Positions 57,801-64,000 of a DNA stretch of 64,000 bases are shown here, piece after piece; positions within the stretch are counted from its first letter, which is position 1; each line of letters opens with the position of its first letter. Source of the DNA: Microstegium vimineum (lineage: Eukaryota > Streptophyta > Magnoliopsida > Poales > Poaceae); contig CM039130.1 of assembly GCA_022036555.1 (NCBI GenBank), positions 18,564,570 to 18,628,569 of the forward strand. Direction: 5' to 3'. Under the pieces are notes generated by a model. It saw only the letters and a program-made list of their open reading frames with translations. It searched no databases and was not told the origin of the DNA. The position numbers and the translations under genes are program-made.

Positions 57801-60800
57801 AGGCCACCGGGGCGAGCGCGGGCAAGGCCGCGGTGGTGGACGCGCCGGAGCTGCACATGTTGCGGAAGCTGAGGAGGACGACGCGGCTCTCTTCCTCGCC
57901 CATGGCTTCCTCGACATCGATGAAGGTGTGCAAGCCTGCGCCTTCTCCACGCACGATCTCAACCACCATGAGCCAAGGGCTTGTGCCTTCCTCAACACCA
58001 CCGCTGACGAAGAGAAGTTGGGCGGCTGATACCTCGACAGCAGCGCCACGCATCACATGACAGGTCACCAAGAGCAGTTCGCTGACCTCAACACTGACGT
58101 GCGTGGGACAGTGCGGTTCGGAGATGCATCGCGGTTCGAGATCCATGGCATTGGCTCCATCATCTTCCAAGGGAAGACTGGCGAGCAACATGTCCCCCAT
58201 GGCGTCTACTTCATCCCCGCTCTGCGCAACTCAATTTTGAGTCTTGGGCAGCTTGATGAGGGAGGCTCGAAGGTGGAAATCAATCAAGGTGTACTCCGCA
58301 TCTAGGATCATCATGACCGTCTAGTGGCCAAGGTTCGTCGTGGTTCCAACCGGCTGTACATCCCTCACCTCGATGCAGCATAGTCGTTCTGCCTCGCCAC
58401 ATGAAAGAATGATGAAGCATGGCGCTGGCATGAACGCTTCGGCCACCTCCACTTCGACGTCCTTCACAAGCTGGGAAAACAGGAGCTTGTGCGAGGGATG
58501 CCGGTGATCGACCACCTCGAGCGACTCTGTGACACTTGTGTCACCACCAAGATGAGGCGGCACACCTTTCTGTCTGAGGCCGCGTATCGCGCCAAGGACC
58601 AGCTCGCACTTGTGCACGGCGACTTATGCGGCCCAGTGACGCCGGCGATGCCAGAAGGCAACCACTACTTCCTGTTGCTAGTGGATGATGCAACACGGTT
58701 TATGTGGGTTGCTTTGCTTCCCACAAAGGACGCTGCCGCTGACGCCATCAAGAAGGTCCAAACTGCAACAGAGGTGGAGAGCGGTTGCAAGCTGAAGGTC
58801 TTCCGCACCGACAATGGCGGCATTCACCATCATCGACTTCGCCAAGTACTGCGCCGAGAAAGGAGTCAAGTGCCACTTCTCTGCTCCACACTCGCCTCAA
58901 CAGAATGGTGTGGTGGAGCGGTGCAATCAGACCATAGTGGCGATGGCGCGCGCGCTACTGAAGCAAAGAAGGCTTCTGCCGAAGTTTTGGGGAGAAGTAG
59001 TCGTGACGGCCGTGCACATCATCAACCGGTCGCCAATTCGCGCGCTAAGGGCAAAACACCCTATGGGGCATGGCATGGGTGTGCCCCGGTGGTGGCGCAC
59101 TTCAAGGTGTTCGGCTGTGTCGCCTACACTAAGGAGCTGGGGCAGGAGAGCAAGCTGGATGACCACGGCAAGGCCGGCGTGTTCATCGGCTATGCTGAAG
59201 GGGCCAAGGCATACAAAGTCCTTGACCCGACAACCCAGCGAGTCAAGGTCAGCCGTGATGTCGTCTTTGATGAAGGACGAGGCTGGGAGTGGACCTCACT
59301 GGAGTCCGGGACGATGGCAACGGCCAGCAGTTACTTCACCGTCGAGTTCTACTGGCCAGAAGAAGCACAGGAGGCGCAGGGCGCATCAGAGAGAGAAACC
59401 TCTGCTTCAGGACTGCTCCATCGTCATCGATTTCTGTAGCACCTCCACCTCCGGGGGAGATTGAAGCTGCCATGACAGCGGCACCTCCGCAAGATGCTCC
59501 TTTCTCTTATCTAGCGGTCGTGACTCCAACTCCTCCGCTAGAGTCGCCGGAGCGTCACTTCGCACATGCCACCCCTTTGGAGGACGATGATGAGCGCGTG
59601 GATGCCTGGCATGAGGATGAACCGCTCTGTTACAAGATGGTCGCCAACATCCTGGGGGGCAGCCTACTCCACCACCGGTGACCCGCCTCTTTGCCGAGCT
59701 AGATCTCACTCACTTCGGCAAGCCTGCTACCTACGCTAAGGCCAAAGGAGACCCGGCCTGGCTGGTGGCAGTGGAGCACGAGTTGCGCGCCGTCGAGCTC
59801 AACCGGACATGTGCACTGGTCCGTCTTCCCACCTGTCAGCGCCCCATCTCGTTGAAATCGGTATATAAGCTGAAGAAGGACGAGCGCGGTGCTATGGTGA
59901 AACACAAGGCCCGGCTCGTGGCGCAAGGGTTCGTGCAGCAAGAAGGGATCGACTACGATGACGCCTTCGCTCCTGTCACTAGGATGGAATCCGTCCATGT
60001 TCTGTTGGTGCTGGCGGCTCAAGAGGGTTGGCACGTCCACCACATGGACGTAAAGTCTGCTTTCCTCAATGGGGAGCTCCAAGACGAGGTCTATGTCTAG
60101 CAGCCACCCGGTTTCGCCGTCGCCGGAGAAGAAGACAAGGTCTACCGTTTACACAAGGCGTTGTATGGCCTGCGGCAGGAACCAAGGGCATGGAATGTCA
60201 AATTGGGTGCAACACTGAAGCAGATGAGCTTCGAGCAGAACAGCCATGAAGCTGCAATTTACTGGCAGGGCACCGGTGGCTCAACTCTGCTCATGGGAGT
60301 CTATGTTGATGATTTGATCATCACAGGTGCAAGAGAGCAAGTTATGGAAGCTTTCAAGGTGCAGATGAAGACAACCTTTGACATGAGTGACCTAGGACCT
60401 CTGAGTTTCTATCTCGGGATCGAGGTTCACCAAAGCTTCGACAGCATGACCCTACGCCAGAGTCACTATGCCAAAAGGGATCTTGGAGCTGGGTGGCATG
60501 GCTGATTGCAATCCAGCAGCCACACCCATGGAGGAGCGACTACAACTGAGCAAGCACAGCACAACTACTAAAGTTGACTCAACTCAGTATCAGCGGATTG
60601 TTGGCAGTCTGCGATATCTTGTTCACACAAGGCCAGACCTTGCCTTCGTTGTTGGGTTTGTGAGCCAGTTCCTGGAACGGCCAACTGAAGAACACCAGCA
60701 GGCAGTGAAGTGCATACTGAGATATGTAGCTGGCACAATTGACTTCGGCTTTCACTTCACTAGAGCACCCTCTGCTGCTAGGTTTGTGGGGTATTGTGAT

Positions 60801-63704
60801 TCGGATTTGGCTAGAGACATTCACTCAAGCAAGAGCACAACTGGAAGCCTATTCTTTCTGGGGAATTGCTTGATCAGCTGGCAGTCTATCAAACAAAGAG
60901 TTGTGGCTCTCTCGAGTTGTGAAGCTAAGTATGTGGCAATGACAACAGCAGCAACACAAGCTTTATGGCTATTCAGGCTGCATGCTGAAATGTTGGAAAA
61001 AGGAAATTGAGATAGTGGCTTTGAGAGTTGATAACAAGTTTGCACTTGCTCTTGCCAAGAATCATGTGTTCCATGACAGGAGCAAATACATTAGAACCAA
61101 GGAAGCATCAAGGCTGATTTTATCCCCTCTGCAGATCAGTTGGCAGATATTCTGACCAAATCACTTGGAAAGACTAAGTTTGAAGAGATGAGAAGAAGAA
61201 TCGGACCGAAGAAGATCATCAAGACAAGTAGCATCAAGGATTAGGGGAGAATTGATAGATAAGCCTATGCTGAAAGCACCTTAGTCATTAGCTTTACTTC
61301 AGTCATTAGATAGTAATCATTTTACTTTTCAATTAGCTTTGCTTTATCTCTTTCTTGACAACCAAGTAGGTTTGTAAGATATTCTAGGAATATGCTCTAG
61401 TGAGCTTCTTGTAAACCAAGTTTTCTACTGCTATATAATAGAAAGGGACTAGCCCACAAAGACTGCTTTTTTGGCAGCACCAAATACCTGCCTCCACTGT
61501 TCCATTGCCAACAGTATCAAGTCGGACTAACCTTCACTTGATAAGTGTTCAGTCACCTCAAATGTTGCCACTTAGCACCAATAAGAACCAACATTCCTTT
61601 TTAAATGTAAATATAATGATGCTTACTAGTGCCTAGTTATCAGTAACCGTTGTCTTGTGGGTATGAGCATTAAGATAACTCAATGGCCAATTATCATATA
61701 CCCTCAAGGAGAAAAATAGTACTTCACAAGATATCTTGAAAACTAGAAGCATACCCCACGTGTTGTTGCGGGGACCGCGGATTAGTGGATTGCATGGCAT
61801 GTTGATGTGGACAATAAAATGCTTGTGTGTCTTCGCTGAGGTGAACATTACAATTGCATGTGCTAGTGGATTTGAATTACATATGATAGTGCATTGCTGA
61901 GGTGGACAACTTGCATGTTGAGATACATAGCTAGTGGGCTTTAGGATTACAAGAGATATAGATACATGTAGGACTTGTTTGGATGTTATCGGATTCACCT
62001 CAATCCACATGTTTTGGAGTGGATTGGGGTGGAATTTAGTTCAAGTTACACCCATGTTTTACAGTCGTCCGATTAATCACAATTAATCTTCCAAGTCGGT
62101 CCCCGGTGACTGATTAGGGGTAGTTTCGACTTGTACTAGTCGCCCGATTAATCGTGATTAATCATCCTAGTCGGTCCCATGGTGACTAGGTTTGACTGGA
62201 CGACTGAAAACATGGAGTTACACTACAATCTACCACAACACATGTGGATTGATGTGAATTCGAATACATCCAAACAAGGCCTTAATGGAATTCTACTTCT
62301 ACATAAAATCAAATATCATGTATCAGTCTTCACTGAAACACATACTGTGCATGTACCCCAGGAAGGGATGACCTTGTTTTTACTGAATGGTGGCGTCAAG
62401 CCTTGCAGCAGGTTGCTAAACAATATCACAAGGTCTCAACATTTTTTTTGACGCAAGGACTGTGCAAGGTCTCAACATTGGTCAGGAATGGCTGCATCTT
62501 TAAGGGCACCTCACCTAATGTCAATAGAAACATGCAGTATGGTGCATGGCAGGGTCCAAAGGTCTATGTAGCATATGGCCGTAACTATGTTTCTTGGTCA
62601 TTGGTCCTTTTTAATGGTTTCTTTGGTGAGTTTACATCTAATTAACCCTGCCCCACTAGAGGTTGTATGAGTTCAGTTAGACTCTTTTCCTTCTTAAATA
62701 TAATGATGTGCAGTTCTCCTGCGCTTTCGAAGAAAAAAATTCTTTCATGGATGTGGTTGCAAGGCAATCCTTTTTTACTTGTTATACATGTCTAGAATCT
62801 AAATGGAAGAGACAAGATGGTAGCACCAGATGCCACCTTGAGTTCTAAATGGAACAGTGTTTATGGAACTCCTCAAGAAGTATCAATTTACAATTTTGCT
62901 TACCTCTGGCAGTGCCTTGGTTCAATGCATTTCCGAGAGAAAGAATTGTCTGCATAATCCTTTTCAACTTGACTGAACCTCGTATCTATGAACATCATGA
63001 CAAATACATGAAATTAATAACAGGATGTTAATATTAATTTTCAATCAATATAAAGTGCCTACCTCTTCTGCTGAAGAATTAACAATGTTCAGGTTCCGCT
63101 TAAGGTCAGAAACCTGAAAATAATTAGAAAAGGACCAAATATTACAAAGGCAAAGCAAAACAGTACAGTTCATGATTTGCAAGAAAAAGAGCCAGTTGCC
63201 AAACCTGGGAACGGAATTGAATCTTAAATGAGAAAACTCTCAGCTTGGATTCTACACGTGGTACTTTCATGAGCTCCATAAAGAACTGCATCACAAAGAT
63301 GTACATCAGAATCTTACACATTATTCATAAGTTTGTGTCTCGAATCACCATATTATGGTTTGCATGGAACACCGACTTTCAATGGGAAGCCATCCCACAA
63401 AAGGGCATGTACATACATAAGAAGTTCAAACTTTTGATGTAAAGCAGTAAAGCAAACTAAAGAAAACAAGTCACCTGCTCACATTCTCCAAGAACTTGCT
63501 TATCTCCTTTGTAACCCTGGTAATCATATCCCAAACGTTATTTGTTTCAACATATAATAATGGCTTAAAACTAACACCAGACTAGAACCTGAGTGACCTT
63601 GCTACCTTTAGAAGTTCTATTTCATCTTTAGTTGGAGTGAACTTAATAAGGTTCTCCACCTGGTCAGCATCCAGGCCAGTATCATCCAGAGCCAGAATTG
63701 CACT
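21534..63704 (-). CDS. Class II formin-like protein (FH2 domain), 3' eleven exons
   Basis: Formins nucleate and processively elongate actin filaments through the FH2 domain. Exons on minus: 63704-63606, 63516-63475, 63285-63205, 63113-63063, 62985-62904, 52311-52217, 31611-31540, 31444-31328, 30758-30690, 22040-21974, 21862-21534. They sum to 1104 nt, 367 residues plus TGA, in frame throughout with GT..AG borders. Visible motifs include DADQVENLIKFTPTKDEIEL, LGNALNQGTARG, GFRLDSLLKLSDTRARNNKM, EKLPELLDFPKDL and ALYFGEDPARCPFEQ, the FH2 signature in the plant class II form (class I has GNRMN at the equivalent site). A Lys/Glu coiled tail ends the protein. The FH1 region and the N-terminus (PTEN-like domain in many class II members) would lie beyond 64000. 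Three introns are 8.6, 20.6 and 10.6 kb, swollen by transposons. The last few codons could be altered by an extra intron near 21570. Confidence 0.92.
21974..22040 (-). CDS. Formin exon j
   Basis: It encodes GRNADALALYFGEDPARCPF and ends EQ plus one base. Acceptor CCTGCAG, donor GTGATC. It ends in phase 1 and joins exon k (valine) across 111 bp. Confidence 0.92.
22201..22871. mobile_element. hAT-like non-autonomous element with GC-rich cargo (671 bp)
   Basis: The ends are TAGAGCTGGCAATGGATT and, inverted, TAGACCTGAAAGTGGATT. They are flanked by GGACCATC (22193-22200) and GGACCATA (22872-22879), an 8-bp target duplication with one change, as expected for hAT. The terminal ~170 bp at each side are AT-rich and full of TCCAATCC-like subrepeats. 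The middle (about 22430-22700) is strongly GC-rich and coding-like, with two degenerate direct repeats on minus (LPLPLMPRPPVLALAPG and MPPLLLILRPPAPAPAS). No transposase is visible. It lies in the intron between formin exons i and j. Confidence 0.75.
23371..26866 (-). pseudogene. LINE ORF2: endonuclease, reverse transcriptase, zf-RVT (near intact)
   Basis: Residues 1-290 are an AP-type endonuclease: KIICWNVHGLNSKAR, VCLQETKM, VLGDFN and GSDHCPL are visible. A single TAA at 25988-25990 separates it from the reverse transcriptase, in the same frame (LDITKAFDSVSWPFLLEVL, QRGLRQGDPLSPMLF). A frameshift near 24820 falls just before the catalytic block, where SPDDVVLFLRP replaces the usual YADD context. 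One more stop lies at 24664. The C-terminal zf-RVT domain (CKFFMWTVAHNRCWTADRLA, CPLCDQDGETINHLLISC) ends at 23371. Typical ORF2 is slightly longer, and coding resemblance continues past that stop. Confidence 0.85.
26912..29826 (-). pseudogene. LINE ORF1 (nucleic-acid-binding protein), disabled
   Basis: The start is MALAPNPPGAPSSTS at 29826. A 109-bp tandem duplication (29548-29766) shifts the frame. Then come a conserved SFKDVLLSGG block, two zinc-knuckle-like motifs (CFNCFSPSHRAASC, and FRSRELGHRASVC which lacks its first Cys pair), an Arg-rich stretch, and the grass LINE ORF1 domain (GIPAHAWELETAEHLLDEWC). Beyond the frame break, one frame runs to 26912 with stops at about 28727 and 27551. 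The product would coat LINE RNA. Confidence 0.75.
29881..30689. other. Formin intron sequence without recognisable gene
   Basis: AT-rich sequence with no ORF, repeat or terminal structure I can recognise. It is probably the original intron between exons i and j. Confidence 0.5.
30690..30758 (-). CDS. Formin exon i (23 residues)
   Basis: It encodes TLKDFLVGAEAEVRSLTSLY and ends SNV. Acceptor TTGGCAG, donor GTATGA. The next intron is 8.6 kb. Confidence 0.92.
31328..31444 (-). CDS. Formin exon h (39 residues)
   Basis: It encodes IQLKSLAEEMQAVNKGLEKV, then a Glu/Ser/Asp stretch ending IFRK. Acceptor ACGCAG, donor GTGACT. The intron before it is 95 bp. Confidence 0.92.
31540..31611 (-). CDS. Formin exon g (24 residues)
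   Basis: It encodes VLSEKLPELLDFPKDLSSLE and ends LAAK. Acceptor TTTGCAG, donor GTGTAA. A LINE tail is inserted in the intron only 42 bp upstream (in the minus sense) of this exon. Confidence 0.93.
31653..32640 (-). mobile_element. 5'-truncated LINE fragment
   Basis: A poly(T) at 31653-31660 (poly(A) on minus) follows the LINE tail motif CTCGAACACGCAGGAGA. Upstream, in the minus sense, is the decayed ORF2 C-terminus: KRTVLEGLTIQTWI, ERIWKTCSPVKCRFFMWLVA and HNRCWTADRIARR, then the zinc-finger remnant and LNSIVILGACTLWNHRNR. Resemblance fades near 32640. Confidence 0.8.
32641..32927. other. Unassigned intronic sequence
   Basis: I see no gene here. It separates two LINE remnants and may be original intron or undetected LINE 5' sequence. 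Confidence 0.3.
33433..34974 (+). pseudogene. Copia G gag (broken)
   Basis: A start at 33433 (MSAGQSQRSVTSSTQRRQAA) opens a long Ala/Glu-rich helical leader with one stop near 33532 and a frame break between two copies of a 65-bp direct repeat (33586-33650, 33948-34012). The gag core then reads LTKTNYVEWAAVMRVRLQ, EAWDAIAAARIGSDR and RCVPDKYKQMARSIESLLDL. It ends with the zinc knuckle CFNCGKLGHWTKEC. A frameshift close to 34880 separates gag from protease, which copia elements normally read as one frame. Confidence 0.8.
34890..36843 (+). pseudogene. Copia G protease-integrase (open but truncated)
   Basis: A continuous frame holds the aspartic protease (WCLDTGATHHMTG), the GAG-pre-integrase zinc-binding region (WHERFGHLNFEALRQL, CDTCVLTKQ), and an integrase core with HGDLCGPVTP, the catalytic Asp block VLRTDNGGEF and PYTPQQNGVVERRNQTVV. 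The integrase C-terminus (VFGCLVFVKEL, RRLRITRDVVFDEG) and a Pro/Ser-rich linker follow, then the first residues of reverse transcriptase. Frame fidelity over about 650 codons indicates little decay before truncation. Confidence 0.85.
39863..40819 (+). mobile_element. 5'-truncated LINE inside the Ty3 LTR
   Basis: Its 3' end is a poly(A) of 8 at 40812-40819, after the tail hairpin ACGCAG-CTCTC-CTGCGT (40790-40806). It begins inside ORF2. Degraded, possibly duplicated target sequences are AAATGCCTT before and AGATGCTTT after. Confidence 0.85.
39864..40559 (+). pseudogene. LINE ORF2 C-terminal fragment (zf-RVT), open frame
   Basis: This is a 231-codon open frame holding WLQGQSLDKIAPHLFGSISS, SAKSAYEAMFIGAIQF, CKFFMWLVAHNKCWTADRLA, the zinc-binding CLLCDQEEETVNHLLVTC, and LNSIIILVAWSLWNHRNRCV. 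It equals the last third of ORF2 in the LINE at 23124-29865. It has no native promoter or start and is not expected to be functional. Confidence 0.85.
41156..42569 (+). repeat. Unresolved LTR-type sequence, 3' part like a SIRE/Maximus-type copia LTR
   Basis: From about 41640 to 42569 the layout follows the 3' half of the solo LTR at 44940-51799: GTTACTCTTGG..., CACAACGGGGACTAGCT, then ATTCACCCCTCCCCCCTCT near the end. The part at 41156-41600 contains AAGCTTATCAAGTCTACTTT and similar phrases common in plant retroelements, but I cannot assign it. No PBS follows, so this would be a 3' or solo LTR remnant. Confidence 0.4.
42570..42894. other. Intronic sequence without recognised features
   Basis: AT-rich; I see no gene, tandem repeat or terminal repeat. 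Confidence 0.4.
42895..44054. mobile_element. Long-TIR DNA element with GC-rich interior (1160 bp)
   Basis: The first and last ~109 bp are inverted copies: CACTGTGGGTCCTTAA at the left and, inverted, CACTATGGGTCCTTAA at the right, continuing through AACCATTTGTGTCCTCA and TTGAGTAGAGGTCCAAA. The interior (about 43040-43900) is GC-rich and coding-like on plus without a recognisable protein. Long TIRs plus GC-rich cargo recall Pack-MULE elements, while the CACT start recalls CACTA elements. I find no clean target duplication of 3 or 9 bp, so the superfamily is open. Confidence 0.65.
45740..45875 (-). repeat. 3' LTR of copia H
   Basis: 136 bp; about seven substitutions relative to 50598-50733. 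Flanked outside by GCGCC. Confidence 0.93.
45888..50335 (-). pseudogene. Copia H gag-pol (many frame breaks)
   Basis: The gag starts MTTSSGASATSVVLGSQSSD at 50335 and shifts frame near 50045. It continues with the UBN2-like core and a Gly/Lys-rich basic stretch (GGGGKGKGGKGKGG), then the protease (WVMDSGATSHMSSNNG). GAG-pre-integrase (LWHSRLGHPTPVVV, CHACQLGKHARLPF) and part of the integrase follow (YTSAQNGKADQMLRTMNNDV); the integrase core around 48390-48630 is badly damaged, with a 40-bp tandem duplication at 48306-48385. Reverse transcriptase is in pieces between 46820 and 47330. RNase H (YSDVDWAGCPDSRRSTLGYC) and the C-terminal DIHFIRDKVALGQVRVLHVP end it. Confidence 0.85.
50598..50733 (-). 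repeat. 5' LTR of copia H
   Basis: 136 bp, TGTTAGAATG to CTCTACA on minus. About 95% identical to the other LTR by manual comparison. Confidence 0.93.
51935..52216. other. Formin intron remainder next to exon f
   Basis: AT-rich; no feature seen. It is the original 5' part (minus sense) of the 20.6-kb intron. Confidence 0.45.
52217..52311 (-). CDS. Formin exon f
   Basis: It completes the glycine begun in exon e, then reads SAVGFRLDSLLKLSDTRARN and ends HYLSK. Acceptor TTTGTAG, donor GTACCC. It lies alone between two giant introns. Confidence 0.93.
52575..55985 (-). mobile_element. Non-autonomous chromovirus-like LTR element
   Basis: The LTRs are 52575-52836 (262 bp) and 55797-55985 (189 bp, with internal deletions). 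On minus they begin TGTCACACCC, as many Ty3 chromovirus LTRs do. The site following the 5' LTR is GTTGGTATCAGAGA (55796-55783), an initiator-tRNA-Met primer site. Flanks TATAC and TTTAC may be a 5-bp duplication with one change. The ~2.96-kb interior has no gag, protease or pol motif. Confidence 0.75.
52837..55040 (-). pseudogene. Unrecognised coding remnant of the non-autonomous LTR element
   Basis: On minus several open stretches in different frames look like one decayed protein. The longest is 53896-53177 (239 codons, with SQFQNHISCSHNEKMRLSEN and RVPMRPYFHGRHFDQIKEE). A motif recurs at least three times: VVVWDEEKQHMFE (near 54980), EVVWDDESIISNLL (near 54390) and DVVYDDECIIIRSI (near 53960). 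The 3' end reads QWDPGGKYMPLLGDKQSFEA just before the LTR. I do not recognise the family. It may be a captured host sequence or an element-specific protein. Confidence 0.45.
55986..56251. other. Formin intron segment between two LTR elements
   Basis: No gene seen. Together with 52495-52574 (CATTACTTAATAGCAACG...) it resembles the 3' part of an older, unassigned LINE-like insert on minus that the LTR element interrupted; this is tentative. Confidence 0.3.
56252..56511 (+). repeat. 5' LTR of copia I
   Basis: 260 bp; a TATA-like CTATATAATAG lies near 56431. About 94% identical to the 3' copy by manual comparison. Confidence 0.93.
56525..61244 (+). pseudogene. Copia I gag-pol (broken)
   Basis: Ala-rich gag leader, then MLTKSNYHEWSQLMKLKMQ and a zinc knuckle (CLNCGRNSH, stop, ARDC). 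The protease reads YLDSSATHHMTG: the catalytic D-S/T-G is changed to D-S-S, and the preceding Trp codon is TGA. Integrase: HGDLCGPVTPAMPEGNHYF, VFRTDNGG, then a frameshift near 58815, SPQQNGVVERCNQTIV. Reverse transcriptase: KARLVAQGFVQQEGIDYDDA, HMDVKSAFLNGELQDEVYV then TAG, and an intact YVDDLIITGA. RNase H: RYVAGTIDFGFHF, CDSDLARDIHSSKSTTG. It ends TSSIKD. It is closely related to copia G, whose integrase is better preserved. Confidence 0.9.
61253..61513 (+). repeat. 3' LTR of copia I
   Basis: 261 bp, TGATAGATAAGCC to TTGCCAACA. Directly followed by the GTATC target duplication. Confidence 0.93.
61519..61970. other. Formin intron sequence
   Basis: AT-rich. Phrases such as GCTGAGGTGGACAA repeat imperfectly around 61840-61910, but I see no gene or bounded element. 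Confidence 0.35.
61971..62281. mobile_element. Tourist-like (PIF/Harbinger) MITE with an inserted inner palindrome
   Basis: Arms of about 85 bp are inverted copies: GGACTTGTTTGGATGT at the left and, inverted, GGCCTTGTTTGGATGT at the right, continuing through TCAATCCACATG. Flanks GTA and TTA approximate the 3-bp TTA duplication. Between the arms (about 62062-62209) is a segment with ends CAGTCGTCC and GGACGACTG, made of two direct copies of a unit with CGATTAATC...AGTCGGTCCC; this could be a separate tiny hAT-type insert. Confidence 0.65.
62640..62743 (+). mobile_element. LINE 3' tail remnant
   Basis: It ends AATGATGTGCAGTTCTCCTG then CGCTTTCGAAGAAAAAAA, the same tail as the other LINEs here (62702-62738). 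Only about 100 bp is recognisable; the poly(A) is short. Confidence 0.6.
62904..62985 (-). CDS. Formin exon e (FH2 signature exon)
   Basis: It encodes IRGSVKLKRIMQTILSLGNA and continues LNQGTAR, the most conserved FH2 block. Acceptor TCATAG, donor GTAAGC. It ends in phase 1 and joins exon f across a 10.6-kb intron. Confidence 0.93.
63063..63113 (-). CDS. Formin exon d (17 residues)
   Basis: It encodes VSDLKRNLNIVNSSAEE. Acceptor TTTTCAG, donor GTAGGC. Phase 0 at both ends. Confidence 0.9.
63205..63285 (-). CDS. Formin exon c (27 residues)
   Basis: It encodes FFMELMKVPRVESKLRVFSF and ends FRSQ. Acceptor GATGCAG, donor GTTTGG. Phase 0 at both ends. Confidence 0.92.
63475..63516 (-). CDS. Formin exon b (14 residues)
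   Basis: This 42-bp micro-exon encodes GYKGDKQVLGECEQ. Acceptor TTACCAG, donor GTGACT. It is recognised by the family pattern G-Y-x-G-D-K. Confidence 0.9.
63606..63704 (-). CDS. Formin exon a (residues 1-33 of the visible part)
   Basis: The exon encodes SAILALDDTGLDADQVENLI and continues to ELLK, part of the FH2 core. The acceptor is GCACAG, preceded by a very long pyrimidine tract. The donor is GTAGCA. The exon begins and ends in phase 0, so at least one upstream exon is missing from the window. Confidence 0.9.
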
Positions 63705-63712
63705 CTGTGCTC

Positions 63713-63791
63713 CAAAAAAGTAAAAGAAAAAGGAAAGAAAAAAAGAAGAAAAGAAAAGACAAGAAAAAAGAAAAGAAAAGGAGAGAAAGAG
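63713..63791 (-). other. 79-bp polypyrimidine tract upstream of formin exon a
   Basis: On minus this is almost uninterrupted C/T (on plus A/G, with one T at 63721 and one C at 63760). It ends 9 bp before the acceptor of the exon at 63704. It is far longer than a usual plant polypyrimidine tract and may act in splicing or simply be an expanded simple repeat. Confidence 0.7.
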
Positions 63792-64000
63792 TGTAACTAA
63801 CAAAGATACTAAGGGATTGTGTGGGCAAACAAAGAAACACCACTGACATGCACAGATGCACTTCTTAATTCCTTCAAATTAATTCCACTAGAAGCAATGA
63901 CACATGTTACAACACATTAGCTGTCCCACTAACTTCGCCATGTTAAGTACAAACTGCTTTTAACCATTATTATACTTCCCCACAATTATAGCCAACTATA

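Larger units (their letters stand above)
56252..61513 (+). mobile_element. Copia element I, complete with LTRs and target duplication (5262 bp)
   Basis: The LTRs 56252-56511 (260 bp) and 61253-61513 (261 bp) run TGATAGATAAGCC to CATTGCCAACA (the left one ends AATA) and differ at about 15 positions plus two indels. The target duplication GTATC is perfect (56247-56251 and 61514-61518). The primer site TGGTATCGGAGCC starts at 56514. The polypurine tract AGGGGAGA (61243-61250) precedes the 3' LTR. It lies antisense to the formin, in the intron between exons e and f. Confidence 0.95.

Noticed and set aside
57304..58200. Minus-strand open frame of 298 codons
   Set aside because: It lies opposite the gag-protease of copia I, with repetitive Ala/Val/Thr composition and no domain. 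A shadow of the plus-strand coding.
63841..64000. A further upstream formin exon inside the window
   Set aside because: I translated the minus strand here and saw no FH2-like sequence; the next exon must lie beyond the edge.

Overview
The window reads as nuclear DNA of a flowering plant, most probably a grass (Poaceae). The evidence is Athila-type Ty3 elements primed by tRNA-Asp, Ty1/copia elements, grass-type L1 LINEs, a Tourist-like MITE, hAT elements and a plant class II formin. No bacterial genes, operons, tRNA/rRNA genes or CRISPR arrays are visible. The only recognisable host gene is the 3' part of a class II formin on the minus strand. I resolved eleven exons encoding 367 residues of the FH2 domain and tail (63704 down to 21534). 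All coding joins stay in frame with canonical GT..AG borders, so I think the gene is functional although it covers more than 42 kb here.

Layout. (1) 1-20.65 kb, downstream of the formin: a pile of nested Athila-type Ty3 elements in both orientations. They are B (1-1258, an LTR), A (1259-10328, minus), D (10329-12444, plus), E (12445-14586, plus), C (14587-19787, plus), then an LTR-retrotransposon fragment F (19788-20649, minus). A and C share an unusual plan: LTR, tRNA-Asp primer site, gag-protease that ends at a natural stop, no reverse transcriptase or integrase, then a separate ORF behind its own TATA box. (2) 20.65-22.04 kb: formin 3' flank and last two exons. (3) 22.04-30.69 kb: an intron holding a 671-bp hAT-like element with GC-rich cargo and a full-length 6.7-kb LINE with a perfect 15-bp target duplication. 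(4) 30.69-31.61 kb: three exons. (5) 31.61-52.22 kb: a 20.6-kb intron filled with LINE fragments, a broken copia, a Ty3 3' end whose LTR is split by another LINE, a long-TIR element, and a triple nest (hAT containing a solo LTR containing a copia element). (6) 52.22-52.31 kb: one exon. (7) 52.31-62.90 kb: a 10.6-kb intron with a non-autonomous LTR element, a complete but mutated copia, a Tourist-like MITE and a LINE tail. (8) 62.90-63.70 kb: five compact exons separated by 77-189-bp introns. The 5' part of the gene lies beyond the right edge.

Most transposon coding regions are broken by stops and frameshifts. The clear exception is the 393-codon ORF of element A. The most interesting features not explained by standard annotation are the polymerase-less gag-protease-ORF2 architecture seen in two diverged elements, the internal promoter before that ORF, and a recurring palindrome (GGTCGGCCGACC) whose flanking arms differ from copy to copy yet remain complementary.
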